From: Rutstroemia sp. NJR-2017a BVV2
Taxonomy: Eukaryota > Ascomycota > Leotiomycetes > Helotiales > Rutstroemiaceae
Direction of reading: 5' to 3'
DNA: 64,000 nt
Assembly (NCBI GenBank): GCA_002946415.1
Contig: NJPS01000062.1
Span: forward strand, 1,054,001 to 1,118,000
Both the position numbers and the translations under genes were made by a program. The notes below the pieces were generated by a model. That model made no database searches. It was not told where the DNA came from and was given only the letters and a program-made list of their open reading frames with translations. The first letter of the stretch is position 1. Each line of letters starts with the position of its first letter. Below are positions 1 through 11,247 of this stretch, in pieces.

Positions 1-9
1 AAGCTTGGA

Positions 10-777
10 ATGAGAAGGAGATCCCGATATCCCGAATACAGAGAATTTTCAAAAGAAGAGGGGACACGATCGACGTCGCAGACGAATACCACCATTCCAA
101 GACCGCAGAAGAAAAGGAAAGATATGGCGAATAATGCTGGATTAATATCGAAAGTTACGGCCTATGTGGAAGAATATATGAGTGCTTATGATGGATCGCA
201 CGATTACAACCATATCAAACGCGTTACTGGACTCGCTCACAAAATATATACCGAGGTGAAGGCACAAGCAGATACGCCAGTATTGGACCTGCAAGTCGTT
301 ACATTGGCGGCGCTCCTGCACGACGTTGGCGATAAGAAGTATTTGAAAGCTGGCCAAGATGGGAACACTCTAGTTCATGCGACGCTGTTAGGGTTTGGTG
401 CAGAGGAGGCAGTCGCTGCCAAAGTCCAGAGAATTGTTCTAGGCGTCTCATATTCGAGCGAGATAAAAGACCCGACAGCGGTTCAGGAGTTAATTCAGAA
501 GCATCCGGAACTAGCAATCGTGCAAGATGCAGATAGACTGGATGCAATAGGGGCTGTTGGGATTGGAAGAACATTCACATTCGGAGGAGCTAAAGGTGCG
601 CGGAATATGGGCGAAACCATACAACATTTCGATGACAAACTGGAAAGACTAGAAGGAATGATGAAGACGGAACCAGGGAAGCGAATGGCTCGCGAGCGGA
701 CGGAAAGATTAAAGATCTTTAAACAATGGTGGGAAGAGGAACAAACAGAGGCTGAGGGTTTGTTACGACCAAAATGA
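10..777 (+). CDS. HD-domain metal-dependent phosphohydrolase
   Basis: Small soluble HD-superfamily hydrolase of the YedJ/YpgQ type, expected to use a divalent metal to cleave phosphoester or nucleotide substrates; the substrate is unknown. Metal-ligand motifs are visible: an early HDYNH, the paired HD in LLHDVGDKKY, and a later DADRLDAIGAVGIGRTF block, in the order usual for the family. The open frame starts at 10, but the 38 residues before the second Met (base 124) are basic, low-complexity and unlike the family, so translation may start at 124 (217 aa), or an exon may lie upstream of the window. No intron is needed. The stop at 775-777 is followed by a long gene-poor stretch. Family call is firm; substrate and start are not. 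Confidence 0.8.
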   Translation: MRRRSRYPEYREFSKEEGTRSTSQTNTTIPRPQKKRKDMANNAGLISKVTAYVEEYMSAYDGSHDYNHIKRVTGLAHKIYTEVKAQADTPVLDLQVVTLAALLHDVGDKKYLKAGQDGNTLVHATLLGFGAEEAVAAKVQRIVLGVSYSSEIKDPTAVQELIQKHPELAIVQDADRLDAIGAVGIGRTFTFGGAKGARNMGETIQHFDDKLERLEGMMKTEPGKRMARERTERLKIFKQWWEEEQTEAEGLLRPK

Positions 778-3305
778 CGAGAAATGGCTTTCTCTCCTTC
801 TAAATGGCGATGCGTTGCCATCGGAGTAGCAGCTGTTTCGCAAATTGCATTATTACTGAGAATTCCTTGAGCTCCAGACCATTCTTGATCCGGTGTGTGT
901 ATAGAGGGGTAGCGCAGTGTCGGTTGTTGGCCATCCTAACTCTCATGTCTGGGATATCTTCGTCTTTTTCCGGCCGTCATGACACGTTGTCACCGTCCCT
1001 GTTATGCTACATTCAAATGGTCAGACTACCACGTCTCCTGGTCTCGAGATTTTCCGATTCACTACACTGTGGTAAGGAATGGCCCGGTTCTCCAAAACCT
1101 GCACTGAACAGACACAGACACGTCACTCTGAACTTTGCAATGAAGCGAATAAGTCTGGCGCTGTCGCACAGAATCGGAGCCAACGCTGGAAGAGAGAATA
1201 TTTGCAGAGGATATGTCGTTGTGAGCGGCGTAGTAGTCGTGTGCTAGGAGAAGTTGCCTAGGTTTGAGGTCTGACAACTACTGGAGCGAACCAGCGACAC
1301 AGTTTCTTCGTATTGATGGCTAAGGGCAATGAGCTAGAAAGCTCACAGAACGTAGGATGATCGTTTGTGTTATCCTCCGAGGTATAATAATCGGCGACCT
1401 ATTACAAGGAATTCGAATTTTCATATGATTGTACTGTCCGCGCCCTTGTCCACTGCAAAAAACCGCTCAATAATTGACATCATTTCGTAAAGAGTTGTCT
1501 TCTCGGGACAGCCGAAAAGAGAAGCAACCCCGAAATGACACAAGACCCTGGTTCATCAACCGACTCTTACTATCGGTCAACACAATTCTGCTCCTCGGCA
1601 ACTTTGAGATTGAGGGTTCTAGGAATATCGTGTTGTGTCTTGTGCCTCCGTGCGTTGTCTGTCTCCGCAAAGATCTCCTCGACTCCGCCAACCAAATCCC
1701 TGTGCAGCTGTGGTGGAGGCTGCGGAGAAGGGAGATTATTGTGGAGGCAATCGACAATTACCCCGCATAAGCTTAAACTGTTTAAGACTCGAGTCAGTTG
1801 AGTTGGAAGGATTTCTAGCTCTGTTGTCGAGTCAAGCTACAACTACCGACTAGACTATCTCACATGGGAAACATCTAGCACTACTTTGTATACTAGAAAG
1901 TTGGCTCCTTGTATCTATTTGTCAAACGAAAGTAACCTTAATATTAGCTGGAACTGTAAGTGTAACACAGCGCAGACAGATAGGTCAATTCATCTCTCTA
2001 GTACTCACGGTTAGACAGTGGCTGGGCCAGTAAGCTTTTGAAGCTGGAATCTTAAATAAAGCTCTTTGGTAAAAGCTTTTCTCGATCAGCATCACTAAAT
2101 TAACTTCATTTCCTTGGGCGAATGGGCTGGATAGGATAGCTACTGAGTACAGCAAATAATTTCGATTTCTAAACGCCAAAGTCCCAGTGTGTTGGACTTT
2201 TACACTTACAGGCCTATGCGATTGGAGACCGCAAAACCCGATGGCCAACTTGGATATTGAATGCATATTGAATAGTGACGGTAGGCACACCTCGGCATAC
2301 TGTAAGAAATCTGAGATTTTCATGTGCAACCACACCGACCACTGCAACTTGTTCGCGTGTCCTTGCCGTGTCAGTTACGAAGCTCCCTGGTCGCCCATCC
2401 CTATCCCGCTTACTGGCACAGGAGCGGATAGGATAATGGTTCTGTTATGGTTAAGAGCAATACGAGGGTGGCCGCTATGCCTGTCTATCAATCTGTGCAG
2501 GTGCTATTGGGCAGGGATTACTTTTTCGCTGGTGTGCTCTATGATGTTATGCTTTCTCCGCATCCGGTATAATGCAGTAACGAGGTAGCATTCAGAAACA
2601 GACCAACGCACGAGGCAAGGTCCGAGTATGCACGATTATTGAAAAAGAAATTATGGCAAGAAAACGTTTGAAGCAGAGGGAGAGGAAACTACTACGAAAG
2701 AAAAAAGGAGATGGCTATCTGTCTACTTGCCTAATCTGACAATCATGAACTAGGAATTACTTGCGAAAGAACTCAGAACGAGAAGACAGCATCGAAGGTG
2801 ATTAAAGGCAATCTTCGATAGATCCGGGGATTGACTAGGTCTTTCGATGCTCCCTGCCCAAGTAGGGCAGACAGTGGAGATGTCTCCGTCTACCTAGGTA
2901 CAGGCTATCCCCAGAGATTGTATCTTTCCCCGCCACTATGAATGTACTAGTGTGGAAATGAAGGCCGAACGTCTTGTTTCGGTATTGCTGCCGAAAGTCT
3001 TACTGCGTAGCCTACCAGGATGCCTTCTCTTTCAATGCCTCTCACATCCTATTGGTTCCCGAGGACCGTTCATCGATTCCCCTTGCGTAGATAATGCCGC
3101 TGCTCGGCCCAATACCATGAAAAGGACTTTCTCTGCAGACTGCAAGCAATCCGTCATTCAGCCTATAAGATACAGCTTTCCGCCAGATTTGTTTTCTTTG
3201 CCAGACACACATAACAACCTGTACACTGCAGTAGCCTTCTTTTATCCTCACACACACATATACACACTCACGTTCGTTGTTCGATATCAACATACAATCG
3301 CAATC
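778..3305. other. Gene-poor stretch between HD gene and CFEM gene
   Basis: About 2.5 kb without a convincing gene. Open frames here (for example 2187-2588) have no ATG-anchored domain, no clear splice partners and odd composition. The last 150 bases are the CFEM promoter, with a TATA-like site and a CA-rich tract (about 3248-3270). Confidence 0.5.
3164..3169 (+). promoter_or_regulatory. TATA-like element of the CFEM gene
   Basis: TATAAG lies 137 nt upstream of the CFEM start, followed by a pyrimidine/CA-rich leader. Position and sequence fit a core promoter of a highly expressed fungal secreted-protein gene; inferred only. Confidence 0.35.
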
Positions 3306-3958
3306 ATGAAGTTCTCATACGCAGCCATCACCGCCGTTCTCGCATCCGTCGCCTACTCCCAATCTATCGGCGATGTCGTAGCTTCTATCCCATCTTGCGC
3401 ACTTACCTGCTTGCTACCAGCTATCACCACAGCTGGTTGCGGTGCCGCAGACTATGCATGCCAGTGCGGTTCTGCTAAGGATGCGATCACAAAGGCTGCC
3501 ACACCCTGCATTGCAGCTGCTTGCTCGGCGGCGGACACATTGAGTATGTTTTCCCATCCTGCCTCCCAAGCTCTTATTTTCTAACCAAATATACAGAGGT
3601 CCAATCCGCTACCACCCAAATCTGTACTCTTGAAGCTGCTTCCGGTTCATCCAGTTCGGCCTCTGGCTCGGGATCCTCATCTTCCGTTGCCTCTTCAACT
3701 ACAGAGGCAGCCACCACCTCCGCTCCATCCTCGTCTTCCTCTTCCGGTAGCTTCCTTACCTCCGCCACCGGCAGCTCCATCGGATCTCTTACCAGCGCCG
3801 TCAGCAGCAAAGCGAGCAGTGCTAGCAGCGCCGCCTCGTCCGCTGGTGCCTCTGCGACATCTTCCGCACCTGCCACTGTTAGCACAAATGCCTCAAACCG
3901 CGTCATGGCAGCCGGTGCCGTCGTCGGAGCTGGTGTCTTGGCCGCCTTTGCTCTGTAA
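3306..3958 (+). CDS. CFEM-domain GPI-anchored cell-surface protein
   Basis: Secreted protein with an eight-cysteine CFEM domain, a fungal extracellular fold linked to haem/iron capture, wall stability or host interaction. Exons 3306-3543 and 3597-3958 join (phase 1) to about 199 aa; the 53-nt intron is GTATGT...ACAG. Visible parts: signal peptide (residues 1 to about 18, ending AYSQ); CFEM with eight Cys (PSCAL, TCLL, GCG, ACQC, PCI, ACS and ICT after the intron); a Ser/Thr/Ala-rich stalk; and a C-terminal NASN-type omega region with a hydrophobic tail, typical of GPI attachment. The intron falls between the seventh and eighth cysteines. Without splicing the domain would lose its last Cys. 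Whether it binds haem cannot be told from sequence. Confidence 0.9.
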
Positions 3959-4358
3959 TTGAGCAAAGCTGGGTGGGATCGATATCATGGAAGATTTAAT
4001 GTGATTAGATCATGGGGGAACACTGCATGTGTGGAAAAAGTCAAAAAAACACTTTCTCTATGGACGAAAATCGTCGGAGAAGATGAATTTGGGTGGAATG
4101 AACCTCCAAAATCAAAATAATGTCATTTAGCTAATGGTCACTCCTTACGAACTTAATTATCGTTGTACATACTACGAGCACTAATGCAAATATCCAATCA
4201 TTACTGCATCTTGAACGCACATCGTGTAAGAATATACAATTGACGTGAACTGTATACTAACGGTTTCATTGTCTTCATTGAAAAGGAGCAGACTAGCCTC
4301 CATAATAACAGTCTCTCCTCCTCCCTAACCTATAATAAAGTACAACTCTTAGATATAT

Positions 4359-4386
4359 ATGACGCTCCGCTAGCTCTCCGAGGGCC
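4359..4386 (+). repeat. Left terminal inverted repeat of the 435-bp element
   Basis: Pairs with 4766-4793 with two mismatches over 28 bp. Confidence 0.65.
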
Positions 4387-4765
4387 ACTGCCGTGGAGGC
4401 AGACTATTTCTTCGAGCAAAGCGAGACCTGCTAGCAAATTTCAATTGAGCAGAATAGTGCGAACGAAAGGTGTTCACGCTGTGCTTAAAGGGAATGGGTT
4501 TCTAGCATTGGCATATATAGTTCACGGAAAGTTCATGCTCACACCCTCAGACCTCATCCGCACCTCTCCTCGTCCGTTTTTGCATCTTCTACAAACTTGG
4601 CTTTGCAGATTCTGGTCGGCGACATTCCACTGGTACATTTACAGCTTCCATACCATACTCAATCGCTGCTTTCCGTATACCTCCTCTTTCCATGTAAAAG
4701 CCGCTGAAGGATACAGAATTTCATGTCATCCCGTAGAGTAACCTGTGTATAAGCAAGGAATAATC

Positions 4766-4793
4766 GGCCTTCGGAGAGCCAGCGGAGCGTCAT
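4766..4793 (-). repeat. Right terminal inverted repeat of the 435-bp element
   Basis: Reverse complement of 4359-4386 except two positions. Confidence 0.65.
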
Positions 4794-5541
4794 TTACTTT
4801 CCTGGTTGGCAACTTGGCGGGCAGAGGTGTAAGAGATGAACTCCTTACTAGGAGAGAGAAGTGGCCTAGCTTCTACGGTTTTGTAATTGGGCATTATTAG
4901 ACTCTTTTCCCTTTGTATAAAGTTCTTGTAGATTTTAATACTTGTTACCGTTCGATGTTCCTAACCACCATCTTTCAATGCTCATCCAAAACATCCCAAG
5001 CCCAAACTCCAATCCCCTCCACATATAAATAATAACACTACTACGATCCACCATAACTCCAGGGTATATAGGAAGATAAACAGCAAAAACACATACCCTA
5101 CTCGATACGCCATGCCACCACGAACAAGATTGAAGAGCACTACTCCTGGTCCTTGAGATGACTAGAGCCCCATCCACTTGAATATAAGCCATCTCATCCC
5201 ACCTCGAGCTTCACCCCCTAACCGCACCGTCGCCAAACCACCACCGCCTCCTCGCAAACTTCGTCCTTCATTTCATCTCTCTATCTACAATCTCACATCT
5301 TTACAAAGCTATGTTGCAACACAACCCGGCTCAGAGAGCACAAAGTGATATGAGCATAACAATAAAGAAGGAAATAATATTAGAGGTCTGAGATATGGCT
5401 TTCCAGCTGCCCGACGTTGCAAGTGGCCTATTTTACAGTTACTACGGAGAAAAGTGTGCACATTTTTCTTTTTGTTAGAGCACCCGCACACGCGCGCGAG
5501 GTGAATCATGAATTTTGTCCTTTGTGAAGATAAAGTCCTTC

Positions 5542-6661
5542 TTACAAGCCATTGAGAGTTTTCTGTGCCGCGAATACATTCCCTGTTTGTGATGTTAGTT
5601 TAGTGCTTCGAAAAGGTTTGGAGTTGAGATAATGCGTACCTGTGTCGAAGAAGTCCACGAGCATAACCCTCGGTTTCCTCTTCCACTGATTGGTACATAG
5701 GTCTGCTTGCGCACCTATGCTTCCTTTCCCAGTCGCAGCGTTCTACATGGATGTTGTCAGAAAGGCATAACCTAGCAAAGGAGCCGCAGGAGAAAAGAGC
5801 CAGGAGAACGAAGCTCAAAGCTGGGATAATACATATACCATGGACAAGGAGGAGAAAAAGCTTACCGTGGTTTTAAGAGCCAACCGATCTGGGACAAGGA
5901 TTCCCTCAGCGCCCACATCTAGGTAATGATTGATAAGTGGCAACAGATCACTACCAGTGTATGGCTTGGGCCGATCCGAGTCGCAAGAGGAAAATGAGGA
6001 GTCCGTCGTATCGAAGGCTGTTTCGAAGAAGTACTGAAACTCGTCGAGGACGTATGGAACTAATGTGGTGTCCGCTAGATAGTCTGTGACGGGATTTCAT
6101 GAGTATCTTGTGAAATTAATAGAGGTGCCATAACTCACCGAGGAATACCACAAATCGTTTCCCAGAAGTGATCATTTCTTGCAGAGTGGGCCATTCGTCG
6201 ATTGCAAGTTTCTTGGTAGGTGTGTACGCATATGTATTCAAGGCACTTGAAGTTATGGCCCCGCCAAACAAGGATACGGATTTGCGGTCGCCGTTAGTCA
6301 GAAGAAGAGTGACGACTTCATTTGGATTCTTATCGAGCCATTTCTTGATCTCTGTTAGATAGTCGACCAGTGGGCCGGCCGGCCTCAAAATACAGGACGT
6401 GTGACATAGATAAAGTTGACCCAAGAAGTAATGTGTTTGCGCCTGGAGAAACCGAATTCCAGCATTGAGCTGCTTCGTGATGTCCACAGCCTGGTTGTCA
6501 AAGGGAGAAATGCCTACAAAGGCAGAATCGTGCGTTCCTATCTGCGAGATGTTTGACCACTTTCGTGAACACAGAGCCGAATAGCCATTGCACGCTTGAG
6601 GTATAGTTGAAGCTATAGTTGAAGCAGCAAACAGCAGCGGAAACAGAACCAAAAGACGCAT
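5542..6661 (-). CDS. Secreted PI-PLC X-domain-like protein
   Basis: Extracellular protein with the phosphatidylinositol-specific phospholipase C X-domain (PLC-like TIM barrel), possibly cleaving inositol lipids or GPI-type substrates. Four exons on the minus strand: 6139-6661, 5866-6083, 5640-5742 and 5542-5582; phases close to 294 aa. Residues 1-19 form a signal peptide. Catalytic-type histidines are visible in IGTHDSAF (about residue 45) and in the LYLCHTSC strand. Downstream strands read VVTLLLTNGD, RFVVFLDYLADT, the YFFETAFDTTDSSFSSC segment and RVMLVDFFDTG near the C-terminus. There is no Y or C2 domain, as in the short bacterial/fungal class. A TATAAAGG element lies 91 nt upstream. Exact substrate unknown. 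Confidence 0.85.
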
Positions 6662-7547
6662 CGTATATAGTTGTTTTCGCTATAGAAATATGATATAGAG
6701 AGCAGGCAAATCAGGGAAAGCTTCTTGAAAATGTAGGAATATTTCACGTATCCTTTATACCGTCGCTTTCACGTGAATCCTTCATGTTGTTGATACTTAC
6801 AGATCATCGGGCCAAGGTCACCTTCCCGATGGGACCTACATTCGGTCCCGTACATTGGCCATGTGTGGCTATGGGTGGTCACAACCCAGAGACTTCCAGG
6901 CAATGTGACCCATTCAGAGACTCTGAATGGTGGTAGAACAACGCGGGGGGACCTGCATATCCGTGTGCATTAGGAATCTCGATGTGACGGCGTCGAATCG
7001 CAGCATTTGCGACAGCCAGAACTCATCTACCGATGGCGGGGTTTAAATACAAGGGATATTCATGTGCCGCATTGCATTGCGCGCGTACCGTCGCCAGTCG
7101 TTCGTAGGCGTGCTGAGAAAGGTTGTTGGTTGCAGGCCACTCAAGCTTAGCTGGTGTCTCTCATCGCCGACCCAATCAGATCTCTTATGAGGGCAATTGC
7201 TTTGTCTAATGCCGACGATTAATTGCCTACACCCTTTTGTTTGCTGGGCGCTAAACTTGAACACAAAATCCGCGACTGTTATTGCCAACCGTCATATATT
7301 CCTAATTAGTGGCCGTGGATATATATTCGCTTCCATTCTCTACAAAGTTCTTACGCATCTTACGGTAGCAAGATAGGCGCCAGACACTCACTCCAACCTT
7401 GGCGAATATGATGAGACTGCTGTACAGTACCCCACCCGCGGTGGGTTGGGTTTGCCTGCTGAGTGTACTTGTGCGGCGCATAAATCTCTGGACTTCGCAT
7501 TCTTCATGAATTCCGCATAGCCTTGTTCTTACAATTAGACCCGATAC
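6662..7547. promoter_or_regulatory. Divergent intergenic region between PLC-like gene and 7.5-kb gene
   Basis: 886 bp serving as upstream DNA for both flanking genes. A TATAAAGG on the minus strand (6752-6759) suits the PLC-like gene. No gene or repeat recognised inside. Confidence 0.4.
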
Positions 7548-8363
7548 ATGGGAATCATGTCGTCCACTGCAGCCATGGAGGAACGGAAGGAATTGGAGGT
7601 AAGTGCTCCGGCCGCATATTCTGACAACTATACTAAGACTGTGTTGCAGGACCAGAATGAAGCCCTACCGTCCCCATTGTCTCTCATCAGCCCATTACTT
7701 GCCCCGACCAGAATCACAAAGGTCTACAAGGAAGATGAGTATAGCTATTATGGCCCAATGCCTTCGGGTCTCATGATACAAGAAGCCTCAGCCTTTGTGT
7801 CCAACAATTCAGATGCAATCAAATTGCATGTCGCATCAATACTGAGAGAATTCATTCGGCTAACAAGAGAAGATTGCGAAAGGGAATGCATGGTAGAGCC
7901 GGATGCTGGCTGGTTCACAGTCCGTATGTTCAAGCCGAATATCGAATATAATATACCCCGATGGCATAGAGATGGTCGCATGACTGACTGCACCTCGGCG
8001 AGTCACCTTCTCCATTGCAAGTATGCCACTGTTTTACTCGGCGCACCAACCTTAGTTTTGCCAGAGACCGCGACGGTGACGGCGATAGATGATCGACCCA
8101 TAAGAAGGAAGGAGAATGCAACATTGCTCTCCTCTGAAGTACCGGTGAGACTCGTGGACGGACAAATAATTAGGTTTTCCTGGGGCCGCAACGACTCTCC
8201 TGTGCACTCGGAACCAGACATGACCAGCGATAGGATCTTTGTGTCGGTGCTGTATGGGTCAGAGAGTGAAATAAGAGATATGGTTGATCTGAGGAGACAT
8301 TATGGGTCGTGTGACGTGTACAGAAACTGTCAGGAGCGCAGCATGACACCAGTCTCAAAGTGA
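7548..8363 (+). CDS. Orphan protein with 2OG-Fe(II) oxygenase-like residue pattern
   Basis: Not a protein I recognise by name. A 51-nt segment at 7599-7649 (GTAAGT...TTGCAG with TACTAAG inside) looks like a real intron; it is a multiple of three, so spliced (254 aa) and unspliced (271 aa) forms are both open. In unspliced numbering there is a WHRDG motif (His140-x-Asp142), a second His220 in SPVHSEP and an Arg229 nine residues on in SDRIFVSVLYG. That spacing resembles the HxD...H...R core of 2-oxoglutarate/Fe(II) dioxygenases (known family pattern), with His/Asp/His as metal ligands and Arg as cosubstrate contact (inference). No signal peptide or membrane segment. Other possibility: a fungal-specific protein with chance resemblance. 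Confidence 0.6.
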   Translation: MGIMSSTAAMEERKELEVSAPAAYSDNYTKTVLQDQNEALPSPLSLISPLLAPTRITKVYKEDEYSYYGPMPSGLMIQEASAFVSNNSDAIKLHVASILREFIRLTREDCERECMVEPDAGWFTVRMFKPNIEYNIPRWHRDGRMTDCTSASHLLHCKYATVLLGAPTLVLPETATVTAIDDRPIRRKENATLLSSEVPVRLVDGQIIRFSWGRNDSPVHSEPDMTSDRIFVSVLYGSESEIRDMVDLRRHYGSCDVYRNCQERSMTPVSK

Positions 8364-9203
8364 CAGCAAGAACGACAACAGGCTGGATGTCAAGCTTATA
8401 TTTATCAACCATTGAGTTTATGAGGCTTCAGATACTTGTGTAGTTAGATTGTTGACAGTGTATGTGCCTCCATTTTCCTTCGTGTTGGGCGTAGGGTTAA
8501 GTTGAGGGAGAGGAAATCCGCCGCCCGCTGAACAAAATAGACGATGAAGTTAGACTAACCTTAAGGTTACTTTGTACACCAAAATGAACTCCCAAATTAG
8601 CGCCCGTACCTGTGTACGAAGTATGTGAATCTACTAAATATCCATAGTCAACGTTGGATTCCTCATGCGATTTCAAACTACGCTGTTAGGATTTACTTTT
8701 TATCGTGTTCGTTGAGGTTCCGGGATCTCTGCCGCAAATCAACCCGCTTCTCCACCTTCACTGGAACAACCTTACAGTACGGCTCGACGGCTGACCTTCA
8801 AGTTTACGGATCCCGTCGCAGCAATCTGGAGACTTTGTGTGGTCGGGGCAATCCAAACCGCATTACGACTTGCTTTCTTTCCATAAAAACAAACCGGGAG
8901 CAACGGAATCCAGAAAGATCCTCAACATGGCCGTATGGAATCGGGCTCACGAACGGCATGAATTTATTCCCGAGACGCGAATTGTCGATGAAATCGAGTA
9001 TGTCCGGGAAACCGCCATAGATTGCGTCACGACTATGGATAAATTAGTATCTCGTTGACCCCTCCGGTTCTTTGAGCTGCTTGCTATATTAGGCTGTATT
9101 CCCGCCACAAGCTTCCTCAAGGATAAGAACCCCTCATCGACTATCTTGAGCGCCGTTAATCCATCTCGACAACATACAAGCTCTACAGAACTCAGCTGTC
9201 AAG
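8364..9203. other. Intergenic region with a possible small or decayed frame
   Basis: Mostly without signal. The stretch 8783-9058 has an open frame ending in a hydrophilic, protein-like tail (VWSGQSKPHYDLLSFHKN... to VTTMDKLVSR) but no good start or splice sites. It could be a gene remnant or a last exon of an unrecognised gene; I do not call it. Confidence 0.3.
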
Positions 9204-10326
9204 ATGACGATTGGTGTTGCGATCATTGGGTCCGGTATCTTCGTGCGCGAAGAGCATTTGGTACGTTGTTTCCCAGCTGAAGCTTCAGCCCACTACCCTT
9301 AGTTTGCGCGCTACTGCTATAGTCTTTGCTAACTTGTCTTCCTAGCCCGCCGTCCAAAACACATCTTCACTCAGTCTCAAGGCGATATACTCGCGCTCTG
9401 TTGCATCCGCGAAATCACTGAACGTCGATGTTCCCCTCTACTCCGATGACTCGGGCGCGGGCAATACCTACCACGATCTCCTCCTCCGCAGCGACGTTCA
9501 AGCTGTCATAATCGCGCTACCCATCCTCTCACAGCCCGAATACATCGAAGCTGCCCTCACAGCCGGCAAGCATGTACTATCCGAGAAGCCAATCGCCGCT
9601 GACGTCGCGCGCGCGCAGCACTTGATCGAGTACTACAAGAGCGACAAGGTGAAGGGCGGTGCGACGTGGGGTGTAGCTGAGAATTTCCGATACCTCGACT
9701 CGTTTGTGCATGCGCGGAACGAAGTCGCGAAACTCGGGAGGGTGTTGGGCTTCCGCATGAAGGTCTTTGGAAATATCAAGCAGGGAGATAAATACTTTGA
9801 GACGGAATGGCGAAAGAAGCCTGCCCATCAAGGAGGTTTCTTGCTCGATGGAGGCGTTCATTTCGTTGCCGGGACTAGATTCCTCTTGGGCGAAGCTGCG
9901 AGGCCGACGGCTGTTACGGCGTACTCGACACTTCTCCGCGAACACTTACCGCCGGTTGACACGGTCAACTCAGTGTGGCTTACCAAGTCTGGTATCTCAG
10001 GCACGTTCACGATATCCTTCGGGACAACACTGTCTGGCAGCGAATACACCGTCGCATGTGAGAAAGGCAGTGTCACTATTCAGAGGAGTAAAGTCATCGT
10101 CCGAGAAGGAGAAGAGTCGGCAGGGAACGTCAAGGAGGTGGAGTTCAAGGACGAGGGTAGTGGTGTCAAGCAAGAGGTTGCTGCATGGGCTGAGGCGCTT
10201 GTCGCCGGCAAACCTGAGCCCAGACAATCTCCAGAAGAAGCCCTTGCAGATTTGGAAATACTAGAGAAGCTATTACGGAGTGGAGAGGGTCAAGGAAAGA
10301 GCGAAAGTTTGCAGTTCCAGATATAG
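9204..10326 (+). CDS. Gfo/Idh/MocA-family NAD(P)-dependent oxidoreductase
   Basis: Cytosolic dehydrogenase of the Gfo/Idh/MocA family, which oxidises or reduces sugars, inositols or related polyols with NAD(P). Exons 9204-9260 and 9346-10326, phase 0, give 345 aa; intron 85 nt. The N-terminus MTIGVAIIGSGIF begins the Rossmann fold with a Gly-rich nucleotide loop. The family's EKP motif, whose Lys is catalytic, is present as LSEKPIAADVARAQ. The second domain contains HQGGFLLDGGVHFVAG with the conserved Asp/His active-site helix. The start is fixed because the tiny first exon supplies the first strand and loop. The C-terminus is hydrophilic. Specific substrate not predictable from sequence. Confidence 0.9.
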
Positions 10327-11247
10327 AGTACAATCTTGATCAGTAACCCAAACAATTCGAAGGGTACATTGTGTGCAAATATATATTTGACCCTTTTGTC
10401 CGATACCAGGATCACTCTTGCAGTGCAGAGACAGCTTGCTAACGCTGCAAAATGGTCAGAAGAATGCCGAGAAGACAAGTCAAATGACAGGAAATTCCGG
10501 TGTGATCATATTGAGAGTAACGTTTCTGCACCAGCTATAAGTGAGTATAGTATGAACGAACAGTTATGTTCAATCCCGGAGAGTCGCTGCTATGACTCTT
10601 GAGGTGCGCACATTTTGCGATGCAACTTGACAGAACGCTTCCTCTGCACGTCATCTTCATGACTCGATTCAATGTCATGCTGCCACGTGCCTTCGCTCAG
10701 TTGTGGGCATACAAAACTTGTACTTCAAACTGCTTCTAATTTAAGAGAAAATGTAAAAGTTGAGATATCTGAAATCTGAGAATTGGTAAACATCAAGTAT
10801 ATGAGTGTAAACTATACTGAATTTCCTGAGAATTTGACGATAGTTTTCGAGGGTGTATTGGGAAGAAAGCTTCTCTTCTTGAGTTTATATTTCTCTCTAT
10901 AATTTGGTGGGGTTTCTCTCGTGTGCTGCCATCTAAGCGAGGGCGCATGGCTCGAAAAGAAATTTATCTGCCCCGCGATCGGATACGCTACGAGGCACTA
11001 GGATTATTGATGATATAAAACCCCCACCACCTCCTAGCAACAAATTCCTGTTCCCTTAAGGTGCGTCGCGTCTCCACATAACTTAACACATCCTGTACCC
11101 GTGAGCTTTCTAACACATCATAGGCATTGTTTTTCGTATTAGCAACTCATCTTCGAACTTTGCTCGGTCAATTGGATTTTGCGCGGTTCATTTTACGGCA
11201 TTTGTGTTGAGCTTTGCGATCTTGAACGAAACGAAACGAAACGAATC
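10327..11247. other. Intergenic region upstream of adenylosuccinate synthetase
   Basis: About 920 bp; the open frame 10336-10602 has no family resemblance. A TATAAAA-like site near 11014 and an ACGAAACGAAACGAA leader just before the ATG probably belong to the downstream gene. Confidence 0.4.

Larger units (their letters stand above)
4359..4793. mobile_element. MITE-like element, 435 bp, 28-bp terminal inverted repeats
   Basis: The ends are imperfect inverted repeats: 4359-4386 (starting ATGACGCTCCGCT) and 4766-4793 (ending AGCGGAGCGTCAT), 26 of 28 positions matching. The interior has no protein-coding frame of note, so it would be non-autonomous. No clear target-site duplication is visible (left flank ...AGATATAT, right flank TTACTTTC), so the superfamily cannot be named. 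It lies in the CFEM/PLC convergent intergenic region, a tolerated insertion site. Confidence 0.6.
3959..5541. other. Intergenic region containing a MITE-like element
   Basis: Convergent 3' ends of the CFEM gene and the PLC-like gene. Apart from the inverted-repeat element at 4359-4793 I see only AT-rich sequence and short meaningless frames. Confidence 0.5.

Noticed and set aside
2187..2588. Cys-rich 133-codon plus frame
   Set aside because: No ATG-anchored domain, no signal peptide, no splice partners, erratic composition.
3574..3966. Long minus-strand frame opposite the CFEM gene
   Set aside because: Antisense shadow of the Ser/Thr/Ala-rich stalk; composition (Glu/Ala/Val-rich) is a mirror of those codons.
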